Notes under the pieces: generated by a model
Told to the model about the DNA's origin: nothing
Database searches by the model: none
The model's input: only the letters and a program-made list of their open reading frames with translations
Program-made: the position numbers and the translations under genes
In this document: positions 17,187 through 25,553 of the stretch, piece by piece
How the letters are laid out: every line of letters begins with the position of its first letter
Position numbering within the stretch: the stretch's first letter is position 1
DNA from: Candidatus Heimdallarchaeota archaeon
GTDB lineage: Archaea > Asgardarchaeota > Heimdallarchaeia > Heimdallarchaeales > Heimdallarchaeaceae
DNA: 40,985 bases
Reading direction: 5' to 3'
Assembly (NCBI GenBank): GCA_016839945.1
Contig: JAEOTE010000096.1
Location: forward strand, 1 to 40,985

Positions 17187-18260
17187 ATGAGTAATACTGG
17201 CAATGTTCCGTTTTTATTTAAGAAATACCCTAAACTAAAAGAGAAAATTCCTTGGGTAAAATTACTCCCTGAAAAAACTCCTGTTGAAAAACTATCGAAA
17301 CTAATAAACCAATTTAACGTAGATTCACTTTGGATTAAAAGAGATGACATATCATGCCTGAATTATGGTGGAAACAAACCAAGGAAACTTGAGTTTATTT
17401 TAGCAGATGCAAAAGGTAAAGGATACAAAAAAGTATTAACTGTAGGTGGTTTTGGTTCTAATTTTTGTGTGGCAAATGCTGTCTCTTGTAATAAGCTAGG
17501 ACTGAAAGCTATAGCGTTTTTGGTTGATCAACCTATGGTTTCATTTGCCAGAAAGAATTTGTTACTTAATGTATATTATGAGAATGAGCTAATTTATGTC
17601 AAGAAAAGAAGTAGGATTAAATGGTTTAAACTCTTCAAGAAATTATTTGATTCAAGCATCTATTTTATGTTAACTTCTGGTGGAAGTGTTCCTCTTGGAA
17701 CATTGGGTTTCGTAAATGCAGCTTTTGAATTAGAAGAACAAATCAAAAATAAAGAAATGCCTGAACCTGATCATATTTTTATTCCTTATGGATCAGCAGG
17801 AACTGTAGCAGGATTAGCTCTTGGTTTAAAACTAGCTAATATCAAATCTCAGGTACATGCTATTCAAATAGCGAGTTCTGTTGACTTTGAAGATTCACTA
17901 AAGTTATCCTATGACACTTTGAAATTGATAAAAGAATATGATGAAACAATTCCTGAAGTTGAGATAGATAATATAAAATTTGATACAGAATTTTTCGGAG
18001 AAGGTTATGCACTACCAACAAAAGAAGGAACAGAAGCTATAGAAAAAGGCAGAGAAATAGAGAACATTGATTTGGATATTACCTATTCAGGAAAGACTTT
18101 TGCTGCGTTTTTAAAATTCGTTGAAGATAACAAACAAACACTAAAAGATAGAACAATACTTTTCTGGAATACGTACAACAGTATTGATGCTTCAGAAGTC
18201 ATTGAAAATGTTGATTATAGGAAATTACCTAGAAAACTTCATTGGATTTTTGAAGAATGA
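17187..18260 (+). CDS. D-cysteine desulfhydrase / ACC-deaminase-family PLP enzyme
   Basis: This enzyme of 357 residues has the tryptophan-synthase-beta (fold II) PLP fold. The substrate/PLP motif LWIKRDDISCLNYGGNKPRKLE is present, with K64 as the PLP lysine and N63 before it. It is followed by VGGFGSNFCVANA (cofactor/substrate loop) and IPYGSAGTVAGLALGL (phosphate-binding loop). These match D-cysteine desulfhydrase and 1-aminocyclopropane-1-carboxylate deaminase. In archaea the former, giving pyruvate, H2S and ammonia, is more usual, but other beta-eliminations are possible. A TATTTAAATTT box (about 17146-17156) lies about 30 bases before the ATG. The MFS transporter gene follows after 24 bases. 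Confidence 0.85.
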   Translation: MSNTGNVPFLFKKYPKLKEKIPWVKLLPEKTPVEKLSKLINQFNVDSLWIKRDDISCLNYGGNKPRKLEFILADAKGKGYKKVLTVGGFGSNFCVANAVSCNKLGLKAIAFLVDQPMVSFARKNLLLNVYYENELIYVKKRSRIKWFKLFKKLFDSSIYFMLTSGGSVPLGTLGFVNAAFELEEQIKNKEMPEPDHIFIPYGSAGTVAGLALGLKLANIKSQVHAIQIASSVDFEDSLKLSYDTLKLIKEYDETIPEVEIDNIKFDTEFFGEGYALPTKEGTEAIEKGREIENIDLDITYSGKTFAAFLKFVEDNKQTLKDRTILFWNTYNSIDASEVIENVDYRKLPRKLHWIFEE

Positions 18261-18284
18261 AAAGGATAATCTGGATTTGATGAA

Positions 18285-19541
18285 TTGGAAGTAGAAGTTA
18301 CAAAGAACTCAGGCTTGAAACACTGGTTTAGCTTTGAGAAGAATGAAATTTTCCTACTTCTGAGCCTTTTCTTTTTTGGTATTGCATTTGCAAATTATGA
18401 ACCTTACGCTCCTATTTGGTTACGTCAGATATTTCAGGAAGATTCTTTTCTAATAATAGGACTTGTCGCAGTTATTCCTAGTACAATGGTAGCTATAGGG
18501 ACAACAGTATGGGGATTTTTTGCTGATAAATTTGGCACAAAAAAATTCGTGTTGCTTGGGATTGTTGCTTATGCTTTAATGTTTTTCAGCTTGATTTTCA
18601 CAACGTCTTCCCAATATTTTCTTGTAATTGTACTCATAGGAAGTCTTCTTGGATCAGCTCAAACTGCAAATTACTTCGCATTAGCAACAAAATCAATCAA
18701 TAAACCTAAAGGAATGGTTTTAGCAAAGATGACAATAACTAGTAGTTTGTCTTGGATGATAGTGAGTCCAATAATTGGTTGGATTTATGATTCCTTTCTT
18801 AACTCAATGACTATCCAACTTATAATTGCTATAACTACATGTGTAATTACTGTAGCATTCGCTCTTTTGATAAAAGAAGGAACAAATGATGGAAAGCAAG
18901 TTCAAAAAGAGGAAGTAAAACAGAAAAAATCTCCACTTACTCCTTTCATTTTTATTTTCATTGGTATATTGTTGCTTGCTTTTACTTACCAAATAACAGG
19001 TGGATTCTGGGCGTATACTTCAATCTACTTTCTTGATACTCTGAATATCAAAGGATTCTTCTATTCATTCTTTCTTATAGCGAAAACAGCATTAGCCATA
19101 CCTTTGGCTTTTCTTGTAGGAAATGTTAGAAAAACAAACAAAATTACGTGGATTATAATATTATTTTCAGGTTGGTTAGTAATTGCTTATCTCATTATGA
19201 TGCTTTTCCCTACTCAATGGATTCTAATCCTAATCATTTACAGCTTACCGATGTATCCAATATACAATGTTTCTTTCTATTCATTAGTAACAAGATTTTC
19301 ATCATCTACCAGGAGAGCAACGGCTTATGGAATATTTAGCACACTTGGTACAATTGGATATATATCTGGAGTTTTAATCCTTGGTGTAGTAGCTGATAAT
19401 TTTGCAGAAGGTATTTTCAGTATGTTACCAACCTCAGTTATTTTTGCTTCAGTTTCATTATTTTTTGCAATTATGTTTTGTATTTTAATCTATTTAAAGA
19501 AAAAAGAAGTCCAGAATGTAGATGAAAATCTAGAGGAATAA
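18285..19541 (+). CDS. Major facilitator superfamily transporter
   Basis: This transporter of 418 residues has twelve predicted membrane helices and a charged loop in the middle (NDGKQVQKEEVKQKKS, about 204-219) dividing two six-helix halves. The loop between helices 2 and 3 carries WGFFADKFGTKK, the MFS signature GxxxDxxGxR/K. The start is a TTG with no good alternative nearby. Proximity to the PLP enzyme, 24 bases upstream, suggests export or uptake of an amino acid or related compound, but the substrate is not visible. The C-terminus is acidic and cytosolic. Confidence 0.85.
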   Translation: MEVEVTKNSGLKHWFSFEKNEIFLLLSLFFFGIAFANYEPYAPIWLRQIFQEDSFLIIGLVAVIPSTMVAIGTTVWGFFADKFGTKKFVLLGIVAYALMFFSLIFTTSSQYFLVIVLIGSLLGSAQTANYFALATKSINKPKGMVLAKMTITSSLSWMIVSPIIGWIYDSFLNSMTIQLIIAITTCVITVAFALLIKEGTNDGKQVQKEEVKQKKSPLTPFIFIFIGILLLAFTYQITGGFWAYTSIYFLDTLNIKGFFYSFFLIAKTALAIPLAFLVGNVRKTNKITWIIILFSGWLVIAYLIMMLFPTQWILILIIYSLPMYPIYNVSFYSLVTRFSSSTRRATAYGIFSTLGTIGYISGVLILGVVADNFAEGIFSMLPTSVIFASVSLFFAIMFCILIYLKKKEVQNVDENLEE

Positions 19542-19547
19542 AAGAAA

Positions 19548-20723
19548 TCATGGTGGTAGGAGCTTCTGTTTTTCAGCTGACTTCAACTTGTTAAGTTGTG
19601 AATGAAACAGCATAGCTAATCCTGTTTTCAAAAGACCAGTTTCCAGATAGTTTTGCAGTTCAGAATTTTCTTTGAAGATATTAATTTCTCTCTCCTGATT
19701 TCGTATAGTCTGTGAAGTAACACCTTTCATTAATTTAGTGTACAACTCTAAAGCATCTTTACCCTTTTTTTCAGCTTTTAAGATAGATTTAGCGACTAAT
19801 CTACCTGAGAGAGCAGCTGAATCCATTCCAACTCCACGAGTTTGATCAATCAATCCTGCAGCATCACCAGCCATCAAAATACGGTTTTTTCCCAACCATA
19901 CACGATTCTTGGAGTACATGTCCATTGATGTTTTATACCCCTCTCTCTTAACAATTTCACCAACTAGATTATATTCCTCTTTAATGTGTTGATAGAATTT
20001 TTCCTGTCTTTCATTTACATTAACATCATTGCACCCAGTACCAACTACCCAGTAATCTTTACCATCATCTAATGTCTTAGTATAGACCCAAGCAAACATC
20101 ACATTATTCCATTCTAGATTCCAAAACTGATAAAGTGTTTCAGGATCCATATCTGGATTTCCATCAATGTAATAATTTATTGTAGCACCTACAGATTCCT
20201 TTGAAAAATCCTCAGGACGAAGTTGAGTTCGGATTTTAGGTCTCAAACCTGTTGCATCTACTAGATATTTTGTTTTATATTGAAACTTCTTTTTTTCTTT
20301 AGGTTTAACTAAATTAACAATAACATGATCTTCCTTTTCTTCAACACTTTGACAAACACAATCATCCAAGAATTCAGCTCCAGCTTCTTGAGCAAGAATA
20401 TTTAGCCAATCATCAAATGGTTTACGCATAAAATTGAACATCTTAAAGGGAGAACTAAAGGATTTTCCATCAGGCAAAACGATACTTACTTTGTTTAATT
20501 CAATATTACAAAGACGTTCTTTAGGAATTTTTTCTCCTAAGATTTTTTCGAAATAACCAAACTGTATTCCAGAACAGGATTTATCTCTGGGAGTTTTATG
20601 TCTCTCAACTAATAGTGTTTTGAGACCACCTCTAGCTGCAAACTTTGCGGCTGTAGAACCTGCAATTCCTCCACCTGCGATGATTATGTCATACTCTGTC
20701 ATTAGAGTTTCTTTTTGTTCCAT
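19548..20723 (-). CDS. FAD-dependent geranylgeranyl-reductase-family oxidoreductase
   Basis: This flavoprotein of 391 residues has an N-terminal Rossmann motif DIIIAGGGIAGSTAAKFAARGG (about 12-33), followed by the VERHKTPRDKSCSGIQFG region typical of geranylgeranyl reductases. The second FAD motif is RILMAGDAAGLIDQTRGVGMDSA. In archaea, members saturate isoprenoid chains of membrane lipids (digeranylgeranylglycerophospholipid reductase), while others act on quinones or unknown substrates. A second Met at codon 8 (base 20702) directly before TEYDIIIAGG is an equally good start. It is convergent with the MFS gene. The exact substrate is uncertain. Confidence 0.8.
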   Translation of the reverse strand: MEQKETLMTEYDIIIAGGGIAGSTAAKFAARGGLKTLLVERHKTPRDKSCSGIQFGYFEKILGEKIPKERLCNIELNKVSIVLPDGKSFSSPFKMFNFMRKPFDDWLNILAQEAGAEFLDDCVCQSVEEKEDHVIVNLVKPKEKKKFQYKTKYLVDATGLRPKIRTQLRPEDFSKESVGATINYYIDGNPDMDPETLYQFWNLEWNNVMFAWVYTKTLDDGKDYWVVGTGCNDVNVNERQEKFYQHIKEEYNLVGEIVKREGYKTSMDMYSKNRVWLGKNRILMAGDAAGLIDQTRGVGMDSAALSGRLVAKSILKAEKKGKDALELYTKLMKGVTSQTIRNQEREINIFKENSELQNYLETGLLKTGLAMLFHSQLNKLKSAEKQKLLPP

Positions 20724-20793
20724 ATATAATATAATTGTGTTATACCTATAGCACCGTGAAATATTTTTAAGAGATAAAGAAGTACTAACTAAT

Positions 20794-21444
20794 ATGAGTA
20801 AAAAGAATCCTCATTGTATCTGTATCTGGGAAGATGAGGAATCGTGTGATGAATGTAAACTAAAGGGTAGATTACACTGTCATTTAGACAAAAAATATGC
20901 AATTATCTTTGGAATACCTTTCTTTTTAGCATTCATCCCTACATTTGTAGGATTAATTCTGCTTGGTTACCCCTTGAACTTGATTTCAACATTAGTATGG
21001 ATAGGTTATATCATTTTCTTCTTTCTAGTTTGGGAACCTCCTATTTTATGTGCTCATTGTCCTTATTATGCTGAAGGAGAGACAAAATTTCTACATTGTT
21101 CTATAAATTATGGCTTCTTCAAAACTGCCAAATTCAAACCTGGACCTACTAACTTATGGGAAAAGATTCAGTTTCTGATTGGGGCAAATTTGATATTTGT
21201 TATTCCCATCGTGTTTTTAGCAATTGGACAGAAATGGATATTTCTTGGTGTATGTATTGCTGGAGTTATTTTGTGGTATATTGTAATCCAGCTTAAAGTA
21301 TGCACAGACTGTATCAATTTCTCCTGCGTACTGAATAGAGTTCCAAAGGAAATAAGGGATGAATTTCTGAAAAAGAATCCAGAGATGTTTGAAGCTTGGA
21401 AAAAAAGCGGATATAAATTTGAGAGTGAGATAAATGAAGATTAG
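20794..21444 (+). CDS. Cysteine-rich four-helix membrane protein, unknown
   Basis: This protein of 216 residues has two helical hairpins (about 34-75 and 130-168). They separate three Cys clusters: N-terminal HCICIWEDEESCDECKLKGR with later CHLD, central LCAHCPYYAEG with FLHCS, and C-terminal KVCTDCINFSC. All three clusters fall on the same side if there are four helices, so they could bind zinc or iron-sulfur clusters together. I do not recognise the family. A TATTTTTAAG box (about 20762-20772) is the likely promoter. Its last 11 bases overlap the start of the GNAT gene, so the two are translationally coupled. Confidence 0.65.
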   Translation: MSKKNPHCICIWEDEESCDECKLKGRLHCHLDKKYAIIFGIPFFLAFIPTFVGLILLGYPLNLISTLVWIGYIIFFFLVWEPPILCAHCPYYAEGETKFLHCSINYGFFKTAKFKPGPTNLWEKIQFLIGANLIFVIPIVFLAIGQKWIFLGVCIAGVILWYIVIQLKVCTDCINFSCVLNRVPKEIRDEFLKKNPEMFEAWKKSGYKFESEINED

Positions 21445-21958
21445 AAGAGCAAAATTCTCTGATATCAAAGATATTGCATATGTTCAGGTAAAATCTTGGG
21501 AGACTACTTACCCAGGATTATTACCGGATGAAACTATAAAAAGTAGAACAGTGGAAAGTAGAACACAAAAATTAACAGAGTTTTGGCCAGATCTTGAGAC
21601 ATCTACAAAACGATGTGTGATTGTTGCAGAAACAGAGGAAGGCAATATTGTGGGTTTTGTTGTTGGAGGTAGAAGTTTTGATAATAATCTTCCTTATGAG
21701 GGGGAAGTATATTCAATCTATATCATAAAAGAATATCAGAATAAAGGATTGGGAACTACTTTAATGAAAGAAACAGTTAAATTTCTGGAGAATTTAGGTT
21801 TTAAAACAATGATCGTTTGGGTATTGGAAGGAAACAAACAAGCAAGTTTATTTTATGAAAAGTTGGGGGGAATTGCTAAAGAAAGAAAGATGAAAGACAT
21901 CGAGGGGAAGGAATATCTAGTTAATGGATATGTTTGGGAAGATATCAGTAATTTCTAA
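21434..21958 (+). CDS. GNAT-family N-acetyltransferase (RimI-like)
   Basis: This enzyme of 174 residues has the GNAT fold. Its N-terminus is MKIRRAKFSDIKDIAYVQVKSW, and WETTYPGLLPDE is typical of many GNATs. The acetyl-CoA pyrophosphate loop is EYQNKGLGTTLMKE (the Q/RxxGxG/A motif), followed by VWVLEGNKQASLFYEKLGG. It would acetylate an amine on a protein, peptide or small molecule, with the target unknown. It overlaps the upstream Cys-rich membrane protein gene by 11 bases, suggesting coupled expression. Confidence 0.85.
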   Translation: MKIRRAKFSDIKDIAYVQVKSWETTYPGLLPDETIKSRTVESRTQKLTEFWPDLETSTKRCVIVAETEEGNIVGFVVGGRSFDNNLPYEGEVYSIYIIKEYQNKGLGTTLMKETVKFLENLGFKTMIVWVLEGNKQASLFYEKLGGIAKERKMKDIEGKEYLVNGYVWEDISNF

Positions 21959-21960
21959 TT

Positions 21961-22013
21961 GTTTCCCAAAAAATCACATCCATCTGTCGATTGGGAAACT
22001 GATTTAAATACTT
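21961..22013. promoter_or_regulatory. Inverted repeat directly upstream of a TATA box
   Basis: GTTTCCCAA (21961-21969) and TTGGGAAAC (21991-21999) are perfect 9-base inverted arms spaced 30 bases centre to centre, about three helical turns. A GATTTAAATACT box (22001-22012) follows at once and points at the gene starting at 22037. This could be an operator for a dimeric regulator, or a hairpin ending the GNAT transcript. Confidence 0.35.
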
Positions 22014-22036
22014 AAAATTTAGCGTTGAAGAACATC

Positions 22037-22441
22037 ATGGCAGATTACTTTGAAAAGAAATCTAGAAGGAAATCTGAATTCGATGAAATTGAACGCAATT
22101 TCGTCGAATCAGAGCATGTAGATGTATTCATCTCTTTCCATGATGATTCAAGTTATTTCATGTACATGGCTTACACAGACTTTGACCATCAAATAATGTC
22201 GTTTGAGCACTTCATTGATTTAATTTATGGTGAAATTGATTATCTTGTATCTGAAAGACAAGAACCAGATTTAAAAAATGAAGTCTTTGAGTTTTTTTAC
22301 TTAGAAGATGAAAATTTAATTCCTTTTAATTCAAAAAATTATCTTGATGTGATAGAAAAAATGAATATTGTCATTTTTGCTACTCAGAATAAAACAAATG
22401 CCATTAAATTATTTAAAAGAATCTTAGAAACAATTGGTTGA
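22037..22441 (+). CDS. Hypothetical acidic protein (134 aa)
   Basis: I do not recognise this soluble protein. It begins MADYFEKKSRRKSEFDEIER, is rich in Phe, Asp and Glu (VFISFHDDSSYFMYMAYTDFD), has no Cys, and ends KLFKRILETIG. The frame also has a TTG at 22025. I chose the ATG at 22037 because it lies about 30 bases behind the TTTAAATA box at 22002-22009, as expected for leaderless translation. It is convergent with the small gene downstream, with three bases between. Confidence 0.55.
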   Translation: MADYFEKKSRRKSEFDEIERNFVESEHVDVFISFHDDSSYFMYMAYTDFDHQIMSFEHFIDLIYGEIDYLVSERQEPDLKNEVFEFFYLEDENLIPFNSKNYLDVIEKMNIVIFATQNKTNAIKLFKRILETIG

Positions 22442-22444
22442 AAA

Positions 22445-22657
22445 TCAGTTAGCATCTATTTTCTTTCTATATAGAACATATTCAACAGGAACAATATGAC
22501 CTTTATTATAATGATCTAAAACTGCTTCAATATTATCTGCTAGATAATGTTCATTAATACAACATAATGCTGATAGTTCAGAGATTTCATACCAATTATT
22601 ACCATCAACGCTGCATAATACAAGGTTGTATTGTTTAATGTATAGTTTGTTTTGCAT
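22445..22657 (-). CDS. Hypothetical small protein (70 aa)
   Basis: This minus-strand protein begins MQNKLYIKQYNLVLCSVDGN and continues NWYEISELSALCCINEHYLA. It has three Cys and a mixed composition without membrane segments. An AAGGTG Shine-Dalgarno site sits just before the ATG, with a TTTTTAAAC element further upstream, which supports a real gene. I do not recognise the family. Confidence 0.5.
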   Translation of the reverse strand: MQNKLYIKQYNLVLCSVDGNNWYEISELSALCCINEHYLADNIEAVLDHYNKGHIVPVEYVLYRKKIDAN

Positions 22658-22725
22658 CTTAACACCTTAATGCTTTTTCAGTTTAAAAAGAGAGAAAATA
22701 TCCTCATTTAAAAAGAAAAAAAGGA

Positions 22726-23508
22726 TTATTTTGCTTCAACCATTTTATCCCTATCTACAACAAAAAACTTCAGTACAGAGAAAAGTGATGCCAATCCTAC
22801 CGTTCCAGCTATAACAATGAATGGCCATAACTGCCCTACATCAAGTAAAATGAAATACACAAGTAGCATGCTTGTACCAATTCCAATGAACATTGACCAT
22901 CCCCAATAAAACAAGGAATCTATCCATGAAATAGTTGGTTCTTTTAAGACAAAGTACGCAATTATCACCAATCCGCTCCAGATGCTTGTTCCTATTATTG
23001 GATATATTTGAAAATCTTCCCAACCGCCAGTTTCTATAAAAAGTCCAAATCCTAAAGCAAACATTGTTGTAAGAGTAGTAATGAATAAGATTACAGTCCA
23101 TACTAGAAGAAGATACAAAGGTTGTCGCTCTTTTTTCATCAAGGAGAAATGAACTCCTCCTGCCCATAAAATTAAATGAAAAGTACCCATTAAGGGCATA
23201 GCTTGAAAATCTTCCCAAGCTCCAAAATTAGCATATGCTAGAGCTAGCATACTGAAAGTAGTTGCTAAAAATAAGAAGAAAAACCAAATAATAACAATTA
23301 TACTAGATTTAATTTCTTTCTTTCTTGCTATAAACAAGAAAGCTGTCATTAGTATTATTAAGTAGACCATACCCAAAGTTGGACTACCAAACCATTCAAT
23401 ACCAGTTAGATCATCTTTCAATACGAATACGAATATGATTGCAATTATGCTTCCTATTATCCAGGTCCAAATAGTTATAGCGAGGAGAAATTTTTGTTTA
23501 ACCATCAT
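22726..23508 (-). CDS. Eight-helix membrane protein with internal repeats, unknown
   Basis: This membrane protein of 260 residues has about eight helices. It contains about three copies of a unit of roughly 63 residues: a short amphipathic motif (GIEWFGSPTLG, GAWEDFQAMPLMG, GGWEDFQIYPIIG), a helix, a basic turn (ARKKE, MKKERQ, LKEPTI) and a second helix with FLATTFSMLAL / FITTLTTMFAL / IGIGTSMLLV. A half unit lies at each end. Repeated two-helix units suggest a transporter, channel or sensor built by duplication. I do not recognise a named family. The first two codons are both ATG. No catalytic motif is visible. Confidence 0.6.
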   Translation of the reverse strand: MMVKQKFLLAITIWTWIIGSIIAIIFVFVLKDDLTGIEWFGSPTLGMVYLIILMTAFLFIARKKEIKSSIIVIIWFFFLFLATTFSMLALAYANFGAWEDFQAMPLMGTFHLILWAGGVHFSLMKKERQPLYLLLVWTVILFITTLTTMFALGFGLFIETGGWEDFQIYPIIGTSIWSGLVIIAYFVLKEPTISWIDSLFYWGWSMFIGIGTSMLLVYFILLDVGQLWPFIVIAGTVGLASLFSVLKFFVVDRDKMVEAK

Positions 23509-23602
23509 AAGGAATCACATAATCTGACTTTACAACACTTATAATGGTTCTTACAAAAAAATGAGTAAGTCTTTCTATTGTATTTAATCTCTCATTTAAC
23601 GT

Positions 23603-24088
23603 CTATTGATTGATATTATCTTCTAATTCCCTCATAAAAAAGAAACTAATAGTATTTTTATGAAAGAGAGTATACAAACCAACAATACCTAAAGCAAGTA
23701 CTAGGAACAAGTGAATAGGGATAGTAAATATTGAATACTTAATCATAACCTCAAACCCTCTATATATCATATAGATAGTTAAAATTGTTCCAGCGAGATA
23801 GATCCCAGATAGTGAAATCCATCCAATACGTTTTCTATTGATATAAATAATATTAACTGCTATACTAATTATAGCGATTACCAAAAAGACAATTCCTACA
23901 AATTTCAACAATGGTTCAAAATTGGCTAGATCATCAGGTTCAGGTTCAACAAATAGCTCAGTATTCCAAGTTAAAATAAGAAGAAAGATTCCCAAAGATA
24001 ATCCAACTACAGATAAGATATACGTTAAAACTGCAGTTATCTTTGCTCTTGAAGGGAAAGCATCTTCCTGTTTTGGAAAAAGTATCAT
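23603..24088 (-). CDS. Four-helix membrane protein, unknown (161 aa)
   Basis: This protein has four hydrophobic segments (about 18-40, 59-80, 88-108 and 121-143). The loop after the first is acidic (VEPEPDDLANFEP) and the termini are short and charged. No conserved catalytic residue stands out. The ATG follows a CTTATAAATACTT box (minus strand, about 24112-24122), about 30 bases away, giving a leaderless message. It is divergent from the E2 gene, so its promoter region lies next to that of the ubiquitin island. Confidence 0.6.
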   Translation of the reverse strand: MILFPKQEDAFPSRAKITAVLTYILSVVGLSLGIFLLILTWNTELFVEPEPDDLANFEPLLKFVGIVFLVIAIISIAVNIIYINRKRIGWISLSGIYLAGTILTIYMIYRGFEVMIKYSIFTIPIHLFLVLALGIVGLYTLFHKNTISFFFMRELEDNINQ

Positions 24089-24169
24089 AGTATTTCTAGT
24101 TTAATTTACTTTTCAAGTATTTATAAGTTTATAATAAAAAATCATTAATTTGACAGCCATTAAAATAAT

Positions 24170-24250
24170 GTTTTTATACAAATATCTGAGGTTTTTATTC
24201 AGTTTATTCTTGGTACAAACCTTAGAGAAACTGAATCACATAAAAGGTGA
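24170..24250 (+). promoter_or_regulatory. Promoter and structured leader of the ubiquitin E2 operon
   Basis: A TTTTTATACAAAT box (about 24174-24186) precedes a leader with a perfect 9-base inverted repeat, ATTCAGTTT (24197-24205) and AAACTGAAT (24228-24236). A second pair, AGGTTT (24189-24194) and AAACCT (24217-24222), crosses it, so pairing would be pseudoknot-like or mutually exclusive. AAAAGGTGA at 24242-24250 is an SD-like motif that overlaps the GTG start. The structure could control translation of the E2 gene (inference). Confidence 0.4.
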
Positions 24251-24777
24251 CAATCATTAGAAAACAGAGAATAATTAAAGACTATGAATCCTTAAGGAAG
24301 CTTCATAAAGAAGGAATTATTGGACAAGTGAAATCCTTTCCAAAGAAGAAGAAATCTATGGAACATCTGGCTATTGGTTTTAAGGCTCCTAAAGGAACAC
24401 CCTATGAAGGAGGAAAATATAAACTAGAAATCCTTTTTGGTCCAAATTATCCTTACAAACCTCCATTTGTAAGACTTCACACTTTTATTTGGCATCCAAA
24501 CTTTTGGAGCAATCCTAAAGAGTACCCAGGCAAAAGAAACATATGTTTAGCATTAGTTGATAATGAGATGGTAGGTAAACATGACGGTTGGTCTCCCGCT
24601 AAAAACATTACTACAGTTATTCATTCAATATTAGCAATGTTTAATGTTGAAGGAGCATATGTTAACCCTAAGGATGTTTTTAACAGAGAAGCTGCTTTAG
24701 AGTTCTTAAGAGATAAGAAAAAATTCCTAAGAAAAGCAAGAGCAGTAAGTAAAAAATACGCTACCTCTTACTGGTAA
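24247..24777 (+). CDS. Ubiquitin-conjugating enzyme E2 (UBC fold)
   Basis: This protein of 176 residues is a eukaryote-like E2. It has PYEGGKYKLEILFGPNYPYKPPFVRL, the WHPNF tripeptide (H83-P84-N85), and the active-site region RNICLAL with C100, the likely thioester Cys. WSPAKNITTVIHSILAMF follows, as in UBC proteins. Compared with canonical E2s, the stretch between HPN and the catalytic Cys is about seven residues longer (SNPKEYPGKRN). The start is a GTG in AAAAGGTGACA. It is the first of three closely spaced genes, E2, JAMM (20-base gap) and RING (21-base gap), so the three probably share a transcript. It would receive the Ubl from the E1 encoded at 28739. Confidence 0.93.
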   Translation: MTIIRKQRIIKDYESLRKLHKEGIIGQVKSFPKKKKSMEHLAIGFKAPKGTPYEGGKYKLEILFGPNYPYKPPFVRLHTFIWHPNFWSNPKEYPGKRNICLALVDNEMVGKHDGWSPAKNITTVIHSILAMFNVEGAYVNPKDVFNREAALEFLRDKKKFLRKARAVSKKYATSYW

Positions 24778-24797
24778 ATAAAGGTATAAAAGAAGCC

Positions 24798-25532
24798 ATG
24801 GGTATTGGTGTATTGACAATGGACAAAGAAGAAGATATTCCTGAACAGTACAAAGAACTTATGAGAAAAATAGAAGCTATCGAGAAAGCATTAGGACTCT
24901 CAGATATTGATAAAATAGTTGAGGATATCGAAAAAGAAAGAGAAATAGTTATCACTGAAGAAGATATTCAAATAACTCCTGAAACTGAAATAATCATTAA
25001 ACCTAAAGCATATCTCAAACTAGCAAAACATGCTTTATCATATGCAAATTCATTTATCCCAAAAAAAGATTGGATAGAAATTATAGGTTTATTAACAGGA
25101 CGAATAAAAAACGAAGAAACTCCTTTAGAACAAATTATTGTTGAGGATTATTGGCCTGTTGATCAAGGTGATGCTGTTAGTGTAGAAATTGTCGATCAAA
25201 AAATCTTTACAGAGATTTTCCATAAAAAAGATTCAAAACATTTCATAATTGGTTGGGCTCATTCCCATCCTAGTTATACTCCCTTTCTAAGTGATGATGA
25301 TTTTAGAACACATCTAAGATATCAAACATTTTGGAATAAATCCATAGCTGTTGTGATTGATCCTATACAAATATCCTTGGATGATTATGGATTAGGTGTT
25401 TTCAGAATAAAAGATGATAAGCGATCATATCATGAATTAACAAAAGAAGTTGAAGGAATGAGTACTGTAGCAAGTTATGAATCTATAGAGATGTTTATGA
25501 AAAATCAGTTTAAAGAAAAAAACAATCAATAA
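24798..25532 (+). CDS. JAMM/MPN+ metalloprotease, Rpn11-like deubiquitinase
   Basis: This protein of 244 residues has a complete JAMM zinc-protease motif: E94 in DWIEIIGLLTGR, then H155-S-H157 and S165-D-D-D168 in the series HSHPSYTPFLSDDD. This matches ExnHxHx7SxxD and predicts a zinc-dependent isopeptidase that removes or processes the Ubl, as for Rpn11. Residues about 1-75 are an acidic/charged extension with coiled-coil character (QYKELMRKIEAIEKAL). An internal Met at codon 8 is possible. Its place between E2 and the RING-like gene fits a role in deconjugation. Because the Ubl appears to lack a C-terminal extension, maturation is probably not needed. Confidence 0.93.
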   Translation: MGIGVLTMDKEEDIPEQYKELMRKIEAIEKALGLSDIDKIVEDIEKEREIVITEEDIQITPETEIIIKPKAYLKLAKHALSYANSFIPKKDWIEIIGLLTGRIKNEETPLEQIIVEDYWPVDQGDAVSVEIVDQKIFTEIFHKKDSKHFIIGWAHSHPSYTPFLSDDDFRTHLRYQTFWNKSIAVVIDPIQISLDDYGLGVFRIKDDKRSYHELTKEVEGMSTVASYESIEMFMKNQFKEKNNQ

Positions 25533-25553
25533 CATAATAGGGTTGGTCAAGAA

